From the NCBI RefSeq assembly GCF_900078315.1, contig NZ_FKBS01000029.1, positions 481,654 to 545,653 of the forward strand: a DNA stretch of 64,000 nucleotides, in the 5' to 3' direction. The stretch is from Bordetella ansorpii (GTDB taxonomy: Bacteria; Pseudomonadota; Gammaproteobacteria; Burkholderiales; Burkholderiaceae_B). The number at the start of each line of letters is the position of its first letter. The stretch's first letter is position 1. This document shows positions 18,071-26,410 of the stretch, piece by piece. The notes beneath the pieces are model-generated. The model was not told the origin of the DNA. It ran no database searches and worked only from the letters and a program-made list of their open reading frames with translations. A program made the position numbers and the translations under genes.

Positions 18071-18103
18071 GGAAAACAGGAACGCCGCCCCGAGGGACGG
18101 CGT
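18071..18103 (-). terminator. Intrinsic terminator downstream of entericidin gene
   Basis: On the minus strand a stem GAACGCCG/CGGCGTTC with a 10-base loop is followed by CTGTTTTCC. It lies 30 bases after the entericidin stop and separates that gene from the type III chaperone gene, which must therefore have its own promoter in 17887-18070. Confidence 0.7.
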
Positions 18104-18132
18104 TCGCTTGCACGGCCATGGGACGGGCGAGG

Positions 18133-18264
18133 CTACCGGTCCGCCGCGTTGCTGATCGCGTTGCCTGCCCGCGAAATATCCTTGCCCACGCCCGACACGG
18201 TATTGCAACCCTGCAGCACCAGGCCCAGTACGATGAGCGTCGCCAGCATGAATTTACTGCGCAT
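18133..18264 (-). CDS. Entericidin A/B family lipoprotein
   Basis: This 43-residue lipoprotein has the signal and lipobox LVLQGC. The mature part, CNTVSGVGKDISRAGNAISN, is the EcnA/EcnB signature. In enteric bacteria these small lipoproteins form a toxin-antidote pair linked to stationary-phase lysis. Here no partner lies adjacent, and a paralogue sits at 43280-43417. The role in beta-proteobacteria is not established. Confidence 0.9.
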   Translation of the reverse strand: MRSKFMLATLIVLGLVLQGCNTVSGVGKDISRAGNAISNAADR

Positions 18265-18287
18265 GATGAAGATCCCTGCCTCGTTGC

Positions 18288-18983
18288 TCAGGCCACGCGC
18301 ACGCGCAGTTCGCCCAGGCCATCGACGCCACCGACCATGACGTCGCCCTGCACCACCGCGCCCACGCCTTCGGGCGTGCCGGTGAAGATGACGTCGCCCG
18401 GCTGCAGCTCGAACAGGCCCGACAGGTAGGCGATGCTTTCGGCGATGTTCCAGATCATCTGCGAGATGTCGCTGACCTGCTTGCGCTGGCCGTTGACGTC
18501 CAGCCAGATGGCTCCTTTGTCCAAGGTGCCGGTCTTGCTGCGCGGATGCACGGGACCGATGGGCGCGGCGAAGTCGAAGGCCTTGCCCACTTCCCACGGA
18601 CGGCCCTGCTTCTTGGCTTCGCCCTGCAGGTCGCGGCGGGTCATGTCCAGGCCCAGCGCGTAGCCCCACACGCATTCGGCGGCGGCTTCGACGGACAGGT
18701 TCTTGCCGCCCTTGTCCAGCACCACCACCAGCTCCATTTCGTAGTGCAGGTTCGAGGTCTTGGGCGGATAGGGCATGGCGCCCGTTTCGCCGTCGGCCAC
18801 GCTGACCAGGCTGTCGGGGTGCTTGCAGAAGAAGAACGGATCTTCACGGCCGGTAAAGCCCATTTCCTTGGCGTGCTCGGCGTAGTTGCGGCCCACGCAG
18901 TAAACGCGGCGCACCGGAAAACGGGCGCTGCTGCCGACGACGGGCAGCGAGACGGGCGGGATCGGGGAAATGACGAAATCCAT
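18288..18983 (-). CDS. Fumarylacetoacetate hydrolase family protein
   Basis: This 231-residue protein spans the FAH fold. It contains VYCVGRNYAEHAKEMGF at about residue 27-43, the metal-binding EMELVVVLDKGGKNLSVEAA core, GLDMTRRDLQGEAKKQGRPW, and the ending LQPGDVIFTGTPEGVGAV. It resembles fumarylpyruvate hydrolases and short FAH proteins that act on 2-oxo-acid ring-cleavage products. The exact substrate is not clear. I take the ATG at 18983 with AGAGG eight bases upstream over the TTG two codons earlier. Promoter-like and palindromic sequence lies just upstream (19054-19065). Confidence 0.9.
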   Translation of the reverse strand: MDFVISPIPPVSLPVVGSSARFPVRRVYCVGRNYAEHAKEMGFTGREDPFFFCKHPDSLVSVADGETGAMPYPPKTSNLHYEMELVVVLDKGGKNLSVEAAAECVWGYALGLDMTRRDLQGEAKKQGRPWEVGKAFDFAAPIGPVHPRSKTGTLDKGAIWLDVNGQRKQVSDISQMIWNIAESIAYLSGLFELQPGDVIFTGTPEGVGAVVQGDVMVGGVDGLGELRVRVA

Positions 18984-19053
18984 CTGCAAGACCTCTGTAT
19001 GCGTGGGGCCGCGGACGCGACCGGAGTAAAAGCAACGCGACTTTATACGCTAG

Positions 19054-19065
19054 TTGACACGTCAA
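19054..19065. promoter_or_regulatory. Palindromic operator candidate upstream of the FAH-family gene
   Basis: The sequence TTGACACGTCAA is a perfect inverted repeat (TTGAC/GTCAA with a 2-base centre). It lies 71 bases upstream of the gene's start and next to a TATAAA on the minus strand. It resembles GntR-type operators. No cognate regulator gene is adjacent. Confidence 0.35.
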
Positions 19066-19155
19066 GCAAAGCGCCGGGCATGCCGCACAGCACAACGGGC
19101 GGCCCCGGAAGGCCGCCCGCTGTCATGAGGCTGAACAAGTCAGCCCGAAAGGCGA

Positions 19156-19686
19156 TCAGCCCTTGGTGTAGCGTTCGGCGCTGCGCGTGATTTCTTCGTG
19201 CGCGGCGTCCACGCCCTTCCAGCCCTTGACCTTCACCCACTTGCCCTTTTCGAGGTCTTTGTAGTGCTCGAAGAAGTGCTGGATTCGGCTGATGTCTTCG
19301 GCCGGCAGGTCTTCATAGGACTTGATGTTGCGGTAAGGCGGGTACAGCTTCTCGACCGGCACGGCCAGCAGCTTGGCGTCGCCGCCCGACTCGTCGTCCA
19401 TCTCCAGCACGCCGATGGCGCGGCAGCGCACCACGGCACCGATCTGGATGGGGAACGGCGTGACGACCAATACGTCGGCGGGGTCGCCGTCTTCCGACAG
19501 CGTCTGCGGGATGTAGCCGTAGTTGCACGGATAGTGCATGGCGGTCAGCATGAAGCGATCGACGAAGATCGCGCCCGTGTCCTTGTCGACCTCGTACTTG
19601 ACGGGATCGGCGTTCATGGGGATTTCGATGATGACGTTGAAGTCTTCCGGCAGCTTCTTGCCGGGACCGACGCGATCAAGGCTCAT
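19156..19686 (-). CDS. ppa: Inorganic pyrophosphatase
   Basis: This 176-residue family I pyrophosphatase hydrolyses PPi to two phosphates. It contains the conserved active-site segments [20 protein letters not shown] and [16 protein letters not shown] (with the DPADVLV metal-binding Asp motif), then KLLAVP and the helical [18 protein letters not shown]. Its start is 3 bases after the hemY stop, so it is probably the last gene of the haem cluster on the minus strand. Confidence 0.96.
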   Translation of the reverse strand: MSLDRVGPGKKLPEDFNVIIEIPMNADPVKYEVDKDTGAIFVDRFMLTAMHYPCNYGYIPQTLSEDGDPADVLVVTPFPIQIGAVVRCRAIGVLEMDDESGGDAKLLAVPVEKLYPPYRNIKSYEDLPAEDISRIQHFFEHYKDLEKGKWVKVKGWKGVDAAHEEITRSAERYTKG

Positions 19687-19689
19687 GGT

Positions 19690-21330
19690 TCAACCTTTGT
19701 TGTCTGAAGGGGAATCGGGGGATTGCGCGGGCGCGGCCGGCTTGGGCGCCGCCTGCGCGGGCACGGGCTGCGCCTTGGCCGGCGCCGTGGCGGCGGCTGG
19801 CGGCTGCTCGGGCTCGGCGGCGGGCGTGTAGCGCGATACCGGCGCCTCGAAAGCGGACGGCGGAATGGGCGCGCTGTCGAAGTAGTCTTCGATGTCGATG
19901 GCCGAACGCTGCGGCACGGGCGCCGGCATGTCGACGGCCTCGGGACGCTCGTTCAGTTCGCGCGCATCCGGATCGAGCACGTAGTCGGCAACCGGCGCGC
20001 GCTCGGGCACGGGCTCGGCGGCGACCGGCGTGGCGTAGCTGGCGGGTAGCAGCGCGTCGTACTCGCCTTCGCTGTCCAGGTGATGCGGATCCGCGCCCAT
20101 GTCGGCGGCGGGCAGCGCGCCGTCGGTGGCCAGCACCGGCAGGGCCTGGCGCGCGGCCGTGGCCAGGCGCCAGTGGCGCGCGGCGTCGGCCGGACGGTCC
20201 AGGCGGTCGTACAGGCTGCCCAGCAGGGCATGGCATTGCGCATCGTTGCGGCGCGCCAGGCTGCGCTGCAGATAGCGTTCGGCCTGGCCCCACAGCTGGC
20301 CGTTCAGGCAAAGCACGCCCAGCGCGGTCAGCAGCTCGGTATCGGCGGGACGCTGCGCCAGCCACGTCTCGGCCTTGGCCAGGCGGCGTGGCACCTGCGA
20401 GGCATCGCAACGCGCATAGGCCGACACCAGCACCGGATTGAAGCGGTCGCCGATGGCGGCCTCGAGGATGCGGGCGGACTCGGCGCCCTCGCCGTCCGCC
20501 TCGAAGGCGGCGGCGCCCGCCAGCGCGATGTTGGGCAGCAGGCGCTCTTCGGCCTTGAGGTCTTTCCAGATGATGCGCCAGCCGTCGCCGGCCATGCCGG
20601 CGCGCAGGCGCGCAGCCCCGGCGAGGTCGATCAGTTGCGCGCCCTCGGCCTTGTCCAGCGCGTTACGGCGCAGCAGCCCGCGAGCCAGCGTGAAGACGCG
20701 CTCATGGTGCTCCAGGGCCGTCTCGGCGCGCAGCAGCAGGCGCGAGGTATGCAGGTGCCGAGCGCCGCCATCCTGCAGCGGCGCCAGCGTTTCCAGGGCC
20801 TGCTGAGCCTTGCCCTGGTCGAGCAGCATGTCTGCCGCCACCGTGGCGGTGGCTTCCTGCAGGCCGGCGTCCTCGCCCGCCTGGTCGCGGGCGGCCTCGA
20901 TCATGCGGTCGCGGCGGTCGAACTCGCCCAGGCCATGCGCCGAACGGGCCGCGGCCAGCGCCGCCAGCACGCGGCGGCTGCGCACCTTGCTTTGTTCGAA
21001 CAGGCGCGTGAGGTCTTTCTCCGCATGCGCGAAGCGGCCTTCGAGCATGCCGATCCAGCCCCGCTCGAGCAGTTCGTGATCGCGCGCCTGCGCACGGCGG
21101 CCGCGCCAGGCGCGCACGCGGTCGGGAATGGCCAGCAGCCACGACAGCAGGCGCAGCACCACGTACAGCGCCACGAATGCCGCCAGCAGCAGCAGCACCG
21201 CCAGCGTGAGGGAGATTTCGATACGCCACGGCCAGATCAGCAGCAGCACATTGCCGGAATGCTGGCGCAGCATGACCGCCAGCGCCACGGCCACCACGGC
21301 CAGCAATAAAGTCCAGAGCCAGGTACGCAT
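19690..21330 (-). CDS. hemY: HemY-type tetratricopeptide membrane protein
   Basis: This 546-residue HemY protein is a haem-cluster protein of unclear biochemical role (it is not protoporphyrinogen oxidase). Two N-terminal helices (LWTLLLAVVAVALAVML and SLTLAVLLLLAAFVALYVVL) lead into a HemY_N domain and TPR-like helical repeats (about residues 100-390). These end in a long Ala/Pro-rich tail of about 130 residues. It follows hemX with a 3-base gap. The long proline-rich tail is the main difference from the enteric protein. Confidence 0.92.
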   Translation of the reverse strand: MRTWLWTLLLAVVAVALAVMLRQHSGNVLLLIWPWRIEISLTLAVLLLLAAFVALYVVLRLLSWLLAIPDRVRAWRGRRAQARDHELLERGWIGMLEGRFAHAEKDLTRLFEQSKVRSRRVLAALAAARSAHGLGEFDRRDRMIEAARDQAGEDAGLQEATATVAADMLLDQGKAQQALETLAPLQDGGARHLHTSRLLLRAETALEHHERVFTLARGLLRRNALDKAEGAQLIDLAGAARLRAGMAGDGWRIIWKDLKAEERLLPNIALAGAAAFEADGEGAESARILEAAIGDRFNPVLVSAYARCDASQVPRRLAKAETWLAQRPADTELLTALGVLCLNGQLWGQAERYLQRSLARRNDAQCHALLGSLYDRLDRPADAARHWRLATAARQALPVLATDGALPAADMGADPHHLDSEGEYDALLPASYATPVAAEPVPERAPVADYVLDPDARELNERPEAVDMPAPVPQRSAIDIEDYFDSAPIPPSAFEAPVSRYTPAAEPEQPPAAATAPAKAQPVPAQAAPKPAAPAQSPDSPSDNKG

Positions 21331-21333
21331 GCG

Positions 21334-22557
21334 TCAGTCCTGCCCGTCTGCCTGGTTGCCGGCGGCTCGCAGCGCCGCGAGGGTGCTCAGGCTGTCGGAC
21401 ACATCCGGCACCTTCACGGCGATTTCGACCTGCGACAGGTCGCGCGCCAGGGCGCGGGCGGCGGCGGTATCGGGCGAGCGCGTATCGAAGTAGCGCGCCA
21501 GCGTGTCCTGCACATTGTCCAGTTCCGTCTTCCAGATGGGCTGCTGGCGCATCAGCATGGCCAGTTGCACCGTCATCAGGCGCTGGCGCAGCGTGGAGCG
21601 CACCGTGGCGGCCTGCTCGGGCGACAGCAGCAACGCGGCGGGCTCGTCCACCCGCTGCACGCGGATCAGGTCGCCCAGTTCATGGGCCACGGCCTGGCCG
21701 GCGCGCGACGGCCACGATTCGACCTCGACGCGCCAACGCTGCCACCAGGGGGCATCGGCCGGCAACTCGGCTATGGGGGCCGCGGCCTGCGCAGGGGCCG
21801 CATCGGTCTTGTAGTCGTCGGGTTGCGGGTTGGGCGCGGCGTCGTCGGGCACCAGCATCGGGGCGCGCGACACCATGGCGATCAGGCGTTCGATGCGGGC
21901 CGATTGCGCGGGGATATCGACCGTGGTGACGGCGCGCAGGCGGTCGAGGTCGCCGTTGATGCTTTGCTGCAGGCCCGCCAGGCGCGGACGGTCGGCCTGC
22001 GCCAGGCGCGATTGCGCGGTCTCCAGCGCCACGATGGCGTTGTTGACGTTGCCCGCCAGGCGCAGCTGCTGGCTGGCCAGCGTGACCATGCGCTCGACGT
22101 CGTTGACGAGGATCTCGTCGCTGGCGCCGCTGCTGAAGGTCTGCCAGGCCTGCTGCAGCGCGCTGTTCTGCGTCTGCACGTCGCGGATGCGGCCTTCCAG
22201 GTCGGCGACCTGGTTGGTCTGCGCCTGCGCCAGGGCCAGGGCCTGACGGCCATCCTGGCGCGCCAGCGTCAGTTCGCGATTCATCTGGTCCAGCCGCGCG
22301 GCGACTTCCTGGCCGGCCTGCATGGCCTGGCGCCGCTGCGTCCATAGCGCCCCGCCCAGGCCGATGGCCAGCAGGATGACAATGACGAACGCGGTGATCA
22401 GCGTGCTGCTGACCGAACGCGGGCGCGGCGGCTTGGCCTGCCTGGCAGGCGCCTCGGGCCGCGACGGCGGCACGCTCGACGAGGAAGCTGCGGGCGTGGC
22501 GCCGCCGGAAGCGTCCGACGATGTGGTCGGACGGATATCGGAGGTGTTGTCTGTCAT
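21334..22557 (-). CDS. hemX: HemX-like uroporphyrinogen cluster membrane protein
   Basis: This 407-residue protein has a Ser/Ala/Pro-rich cytoplasmic N-terminus of ~50 residues, one transmembrane helix (LITAFVIVILLAIGLGGAL), and a long coiled-coil and alpha-helical periplasmic domain (for example LDQMNRELTLARQDG). The C-terminal part DNVQDTLARYFDTRSPDTAA is typical of HemX. The family used to be called uroporphyrin-III C-methyltransferase by position only. No methyltransferase motif is visible. It lies between hemD and hemY in the usual order. Confidence 0.9.
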   Translation of the reverse strand: MTDNTSDIRPTTSSDASGGATPAASSSSVPPSRPEAPARQAKPPRPRSVSSTLITAFVIVILLAIGLGGALWTQRRQAMQAGQEVAARLDQMNRELTLARQDGRQALALAQAQTNQVADLEGRIRDVQTQNSALQQAWQTFSSGASDEILVNDVERMVTLASQQLRLAGNVNNAIVALETAQSRLAQADRPRLAGLQQSINGDLDRLRAVTTVDIPAQSARIERLIAMVSRAPMLVPDDAAPNPQPDDYKTDAAPAQAAAPIAELPADAPWWQRWRVEVESWPSRAGQAVAHELGDLIRVQRVDEPAALLLSPEQAATVRSTLRQRLMTVQLAMLMRQQPIWKTELDNVQDTLARYFDTRSPDTAAARALARDLSQVEIAVKVPDVSDSLSTLAALRAAGNQADGQD

Positions 22558-22593
22558 GACGCGATTGTATTCGTTGGAGGCTTGGACGACGAC

Positions 22594-23412
22594 TCAAGCG
22601 GCAACAAAGGCCTCGAAGATCGCCTCATCGGCAGGCATACAGATTTGTACCACCATGTCGGTCGCGGCGTCATCGACAGCGGGTGCCGCGGCGTTACCAA
22701 ACGGCACAGCCGTTGCCGCGCGCACCGCATCGGCCAGGCGCGCGTGCGTGACGATGAAGCGGCAGCCGCGCCACCAGGCGTCCAGCCCCGCGGCGCGGAC
22801 CGCGGCGGCCGTGGCCGCGATGCCCTCGCCGCTGGTCAACAACCAGGTGGCGGCGATGCCGCGCGCGGCCATCTGCCGCAACGCCCGCACGGCGTCGTCG
22901 GGCCAGGCGGCGGGCAGGCGCCGGTAGACGGCATGGCGCGTGACTTCGACCCCGCCCTCGGCCAGCCGGTCGGCCAGCCAGTCGCGCCCCTGCGTGCCGC
23001 GCACCAGCAGCGCGCGGCGCGGCAAGGGCCGGGAAGACAGCAGGTTCCACAGCGCCTCGGAGTCGTGCGCGTCGGCATCGGCGGGGGGATGCAGCACGGC
23101 GCTATCGGCCCCCAGCAGCCCGGAGGCTTGGAGGACCTGCGCGCTGGCCGCCCCCACCGTGGCGGGCGTACAGCCGGCGGGCCACCCCTGCGGCAGATGC
23201 GGCGCCAGGCGGTCGAGATACAGCCGCACGGCATTGCCGCTGACGAACACCGCCAGGTCGTAGTCATGCGGCATGGGCAACGGGCCATCGGCCGGCAAGG
23301 GCTCGATGGCCAGCGCGGGCAGGCAGAGCGCCTGCCAGCCCGCGGCGGACAGGCGTTGCGCCAGAGCCTCGTTGCGGCCGGCGGGCCGGGTCAGGATGGC
23401 GATCGGCGACAT
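22594..23412 (-). CDS. hemD: Uroporphyrinogen-III synthase
   Basis: This 272-residue HemD cyclises hydroxymethylbilane to uroporphyrinogen III. The start MSPIAILTRPAGRNEALAQR and the conserved ends DYDLAVFVSGNAVRLYLDRL and RALLVRGTQGRDWLADRLAE are typical. The sequence then has HAVYRRLP, the usual YxR motif. The ATG at 23412 lies 16 bases after the hemC stop. A longer in-frame start at 23754 is only a shadow of hemC. It is part of the hemCDXY cluster. Confidence 0.93.
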   Translation of the reverse strand: MSPIAILTRPAGRNEALAQRLSAAGWQALCLPALAIEPLPADGPLPMPHDYDLAVFVSGNAVRLYLDRLAPHLPQGWPAGCTPATVGAASAQVLQASGLLGADSAVLHPPADADAHDSEALWNLLSSRPLPRRALLVRGTQGRDWLADRLAEGGVEVTRHAVYRRLPAAWPDDAVRALRQMAARGIAATWLLTSGEGIAATAAAVRAAGLDAWWRGCRFIVTHARLADAVRAATAVPFGNAAAPAVDDAATDMVVQICMPADEAIFEAFVAA

Positions 23413-23428
23413 GGCGCGGCCACTGCGC

Positions 23429-24373
23429 TCAGGACGAGGAATCGTCCTGCAGCAGGACGGCGAGGATGTCCTGCGCCCCATCGGCCAGCAGCCGGCGCGC
23501 CACGTCGGCGCCGATGTCGGCCGCGTGTGTGGCATCGCCCTGCCCGTCGGCCCGCACGATGCGGGTGCCGTCGGGCGAGGCCACCAGGGCCTGCAGCGAC
23601 AACTGGCCGTTCTGCACGCAGGCGTAAGCGGCCAGCGGCACCTGGCACGAACCGCCCAGGGCGCGCGAGACGGCGCGCTCGGCGGCCGCGCAGGCGGCGG
23701 TGTCGGGATGGGCCAGCGGCGCCAGCCAGGCGCGCAGATCGGGGCGATCGTCACGGATCTCGATACCCAGCGCGCCCTGTCCCGCCGCCGGCAGGCTGTC
23801 GGCGGGATCGATCAACGCGCGGATGCGGCCGCCCAGTTCCAGGCGCTGCAGCCCGGCCGCGGCCAGGATGATGGCCGCGTACTCGCCACGGTCCAGCTTG
23901 CCCAGGCGCGTGTCGAGATTGCCGCGCAGCGGCTGCACGCGCAGACGCGGATGGCGGGCGCGCAACTGCGATTCCCGGCGCAGGCTGGACGTGCCCACGA
24001 CGGCGCCGTCCGGCAGCTCGGCCAGAGAGGCGTAGTCGTTGGAGACGAAAGCATCCCGCGGATCGGCGCGTTCGAGCACGGTACAGAGCTCGAACGGCGG
24101 CTGCAGGTCGACCGGCACGTCTTTCAGCGAGTGCACGGCGAAATCGGCCCGGCCGTCCAACAGCGCGGTCTCGAGCTCTTTGACGAACAAGCCCTTGCCG
24201 CCGACCTTGGACAGCGTGCGATCCAGGATCTGGTCGCCACGGGTGGTGAGGGTAAGCAGCTCGACCGTGCAGGCGGGATAAAGCGCCTGCAGGCGGCTGC
24301 GTACGTATTCGGCCTGCCACAGCGCCAGCCTGCTGGCGCGCGTGGCAATGACCAGGCGTTGCGGTTCCGACAC
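23429..24373 (-). CDS. hemC: Porphobilinogen deaminase (hydroxymethylbilane synthase)
   Basis: This 314-residue enzyme condenses four porphobilinogens. It contains [40 protein letters not shown] and [14 protein letters not shown] with the catalytic Asp. The dipyrromethane-binding motif [12 protein letters not shown] carries the cofactor Cys at about residue 243. The only start consistent with the family N-terminus is GTG at 24373, preceded by a weak ribosome-binding site. It is the first gene of the haem cluster. Confidence 0.96.
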   Translation of the reverse strand: MSEPQRLVIATRASRLALWQAEYVRSRLQALYPACTVELLTLTTRGDQILDRTLSKVGGKGLFVKELETALLDGRADFAVHSLKDVPVDLQPPFELCTVLERADPRDAFVSNDYASLAELPDGAVVGTSSLRRESQLRARHPRLRVQPLRGNLDTRLGKLDRGEYAAIILAAAGLQRLELGGRIRALIDPADSLPAAGQGALGIEIRDDRPDLRAWLAPLAHPDTAACAAAERAVSRALGGSCQVPLAAYACVQNGQLSLQALVASPDGTRIVRADGQGDATHAADIGADVARRLLADGAQDILAVLLQDDSSS

Positions 24374-24378
24374 GATGG

Positions 24379-24501
24379 TCAGACGAATCGGGACAGGATC
24401 ACCGTGGCCACCACGCCGATGACGGCGAGGATGAACAGGCCTTGCAGCAGGCTCAGGCCCGACTCGGATTGCTGGGAATTGGCCGTCTTATGCAGCGCCA
24501 T
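24379..24501 (-). CDS. Small membrane ORF with prepilin-like helix
   Basis: This 40-residue frame starts at ATG 24501, overlaps the terC stop by 14 bases, and ends 5 bases before hemC. It has a hydrophilic start ([15 protein letters not shown]) and one helix ([20 protein letters not shown]). The [19 protein letters not shown] stretch resembles the class III prepilin N-terminus, but Gln stands in place of the conserved Glu at +5. It may be a small membrane protein or a remnant of a pilin. Conservation across species would decide whether it is real. Confidence 0.45.
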   Translation of the reverse strand: MALHKTANSQQSESGLSLLQGLFILAVIGVVATVILSRFV

Positions 24502-25204
24502 GCGAGGATTCCTTGGAAGCGGTTTTGCGGCTGGCCAGCCACCGTCCCAGGATTACGACAAGCAGCGCGCCAGCAATTTCGACGCCGATTTTAACCGCGG
24601 TGGGCTGAACGCCGAATTGTTCCACGACAAAGATGTCGGTGACGAGCATGCCGCCCGCGATCCAGCCCAGCAGCGCGGCGCCGAACGTGACCACCAGCGG
24701 GAAGCGGTCGATCAGCTTCAGGACCAGCGTGCTGCCCCAGATGATGATGGGCACGCTGATGACCAGGCCGAAGATCACCAGGCCGAGCTGATGGTCGGCG
24801 TGGGCGTTCTGGGCGGCGCCGGCGATGGCGATGACGTTGTCCAGGCTCATGACGAAGTCGGCCACGATGATGGTCTTGACCGCGGCCCAGATGGAGGCCC
24901 CGCCCGTCACTTCGTGACCTTCATCCTCGGGAATCAGCAGCTTGACGCCGATCCAGACCAGCAGCAGCGCCCCCACGACCTTCAGGAAGGGAATGGTGAG
25001 CAGGGTGAGCGCGAATGCGATCAGGATGACGCGCAGGATGATGGCGCCCGCGGTGCCCCAAAGAATGCCTTGCAGGCGTTGTTTGGGCGCCAGGTTGCGG
25101 CAGGCCATGGCGATGACCACGGCGTTGTCGCCACCCAACAGGATGTCGATCATGATGATCTGGAATACGGCTGCCCAGCTGAGGGTCTGGAAAAACTCGA
25201 GCAC
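24488..25204 (-). CDS. TerC family membrane protein (copy 1)
   Basis: This 238-residue protein of about seven transmembrane helices carries the hallmark acidic motifs of TerC/Alx: IDILLGGDNAVVIAMACRNL at about residues 20-39 and the second copy VMSLDNVIAIAGAAQ. TerC proteins have been linked to tellurite resistance, pH stress, and manganese or calcium export. The C-terminus has a short polar Ser/Lys tail. A paralogue starts 200 bases upstream, and an intrinsic terminator lies between the two. Confidence 0.92.
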   Translation of the reverse strand: MLEFFQTLSWAAVFQIIMIDILLGGDNAVVIAMACRNLAPKQRLQGILWGTAGAIILRVILIAFALTLLTIPFLKVVGALLLVWIGVKLLIPEDEGHEVTGGASIWAAVKTIIVADFVMSLDNVIAIAGAAQNAHADHQLGLVIFGLVISVPIIIWGSTLVLKLIDRFPLVVTFGAALLGWIAGGMLVTDIFVVEQFGVQPTAVKIGVEIAGALLVVILGRWLASRKTASKESSHGAA

Positions 25205-25324
25205 TGTGAAATCCCCCGAAATCGTCGTCTACTGACACTGTTGAAACGAGACCACCGGGCCGCCTCCCAGGCGGTCGGCCCGTCGGGATGGGCTTGCTGT
25301 CTGGGTGCGGCCTGACGGCCAGAA

Positions 25325-25395
25325 AAAACAAAACCGGCCCCCCCTTCGGACCCGCATATTTCGGGGACCAGGAGGGGGGAAGCCGGCTATTGTAG
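25325..25395 (-). terminator. Long hairpin terminator between the two terC genes
   Basis: On the minus strand CCGGCTTCCCCC pairs with GGGGGGCCGG across a loop of about 35 bases that contains a smaller inner hairpin (GGTCCCCGAAA/GGGTCCG). A TTTTGTTTTTTCT tract follows. It lies just after the stop of the 25404-26102 gene. It could act as a terminator or, being upstream of the next terC, as an attenuator. Confidence 0.65.
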
Positions 25396-25403
25396 TTCAG
25401 CCG

Positions 25404-26102
25404 TCAGTCAGCTTTTTGACGGGCGAGGAAAATTTTTCCAAGCGCCAGCACCAGCAGGGCGCCGGCCACGCCGACCATCATGCCGAAGGCATGATGCGTC
25501 ACGCCCAGGGCCGTGTCGATACGCTCGACAGGACCTTGCAGGGCCGGGTCGCCCACCAGCAGTTCGCCGGCGATGAAACCCAGCAGCGCCGCGCCGATCC
25601 ACACGATGAGCGGGAAGCGCTCGATGACTTTCAGCAGCAGTGTGCTGCCGAAGATCACCAGCGGGATGCTGATGGCCAGGCCCACGACCAGCAGCGTGGT
25701 GTCGCCCATCGCCGCGGCGGCCACGGCCACCACGTTGTCCAGGCTCATGACCAGGTCGGCGATCATGATGGTGCGGATGGCCGTCATCAGCGTGCTGTGT
25801 TTCTTCTCGCCGCCGTCGTCATCGCCTTCGGGCAGCAGCAGCGTCACGCCGATGTACACCAGCAGGGCGGCGCCGATCAGCTTGAGGTACGGCAGCATCA
25901 GCAGCTTGGCCGCCACCAGCGTCAGGACGATACGCATCACGATGGCCGCGGCCGACCCGATGACGATGGCCTTCTTCTGTTGCTCGGGCGGCAGCGAGCG
26001 CGCGGCCAGCGCAATCACCACGGCGTTGTCGCCGGACAGCAGGATGTTGACCCAAATGATCTGGAGCAATGCGATCCAGAATGCTGCAGAACTCAGTTCC
26101 AT
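25404..26102 (-). CDS. TerC family membrane protein (copy 2)
   Basis: This 232-residue protein is a second TerC protein, with VNILLSGDNAVVIALAARSL near the N-terminus and the second metal-site copy LVMSLDNVVAVAAAAMGD. It is close to the downstream copy in length and motifs, which points to a tandem duplication. A TATAAT on the minus strand about 160 bases upstream (near 26260) could be its -10 element, giving a long leader in which I see no known riboswitch pattern. Confidence 0.92.
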   Translation of the reverse strand: MELSSAAFWIALLQIIWVNILLSGDNAVVIALAARSLPPEQQKKAIVIGSAAAIVMRIVLTLVAAKLLMLPYLKLIGAALLVYIGVTLLLPEGDDDGGEKKHSTLMTAIRTIMIADLVMSLDNVVAVAAAAMGDTTLLVVGLAISIPLVIFGSTLLLKVIERFPLIVWIGAALLGFIAGELLVGDPALQGPVERIDTALGVTHHAFGMMVGVAGALLVLALGKIFLARQKAD

Positions 26103-26410
26103 GCCTCTCTTTTCCTATGTGTATAGGATCCCCGTGTCGCGTATATAAGCGCATGCGGCCCGCGACGACCGACGTGCGCAGACCCGCGAGCCGGGACCGT
26201 CTTGAGGCATGCGCGAGCGACGGTTCTGTAAACGGAAAACGCGAGGTCAGCCCGTGATTATAGTTTCAAGGGGCTGTCAGATTGAAAGCATGGCGGGGGG
26301 AATGCGTAACACAGGCCCCCTGCCCTCCCACCGCGTCCGCCCGCACCAATGAAAACAGCCCGCCGAAGCGGGCCGTTCTCAGTGCCGGACAAAGCCGGCA
26401 GCGCGATGCC
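26103..26410. other. Intergenic region between sucD and the TerC genes
   Basis: These 308 bases hold the sucD terminator (26351-26376) and the promoter region of the terC copy 2 gene. A perfect TATAAT lies on the minus strand around 26259-26264, with no good -35. Nothing else is recognisable. In particular, the conserved core of the yybP-ykoY manganese riboswitch, which often precedes terC-like genes, is not apparent. Confidence 0.4.
26351..26376 (-). terminator. Intrinsic terminator of sucCD
   Basis: On the minus strand GCCCGC-TTCG-GCGGGC is followed by TGTTTTC. It lies 35 bases after the sucD stop. Confidence 0.85.

Noticed and set aside
22558-22593. Independent promoter between hemX and hemD.
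   Set aside because: Only 36 bases with no -10/-35 match, so the haem cluster reads as one transcript.
24379-24501. Genuine type IV pilin gene.
   Set aside because: The Glu at +5 is replaced by Gln and the ORF has no pilin C-terminal domain. It is reported only as a prepilin-like small ORF.
25205-26300. yybP-ykoY manganese riboswitch upstream of either terC gene.
   Set aside because: The conserved core of that riboswitch is not found in either leader.
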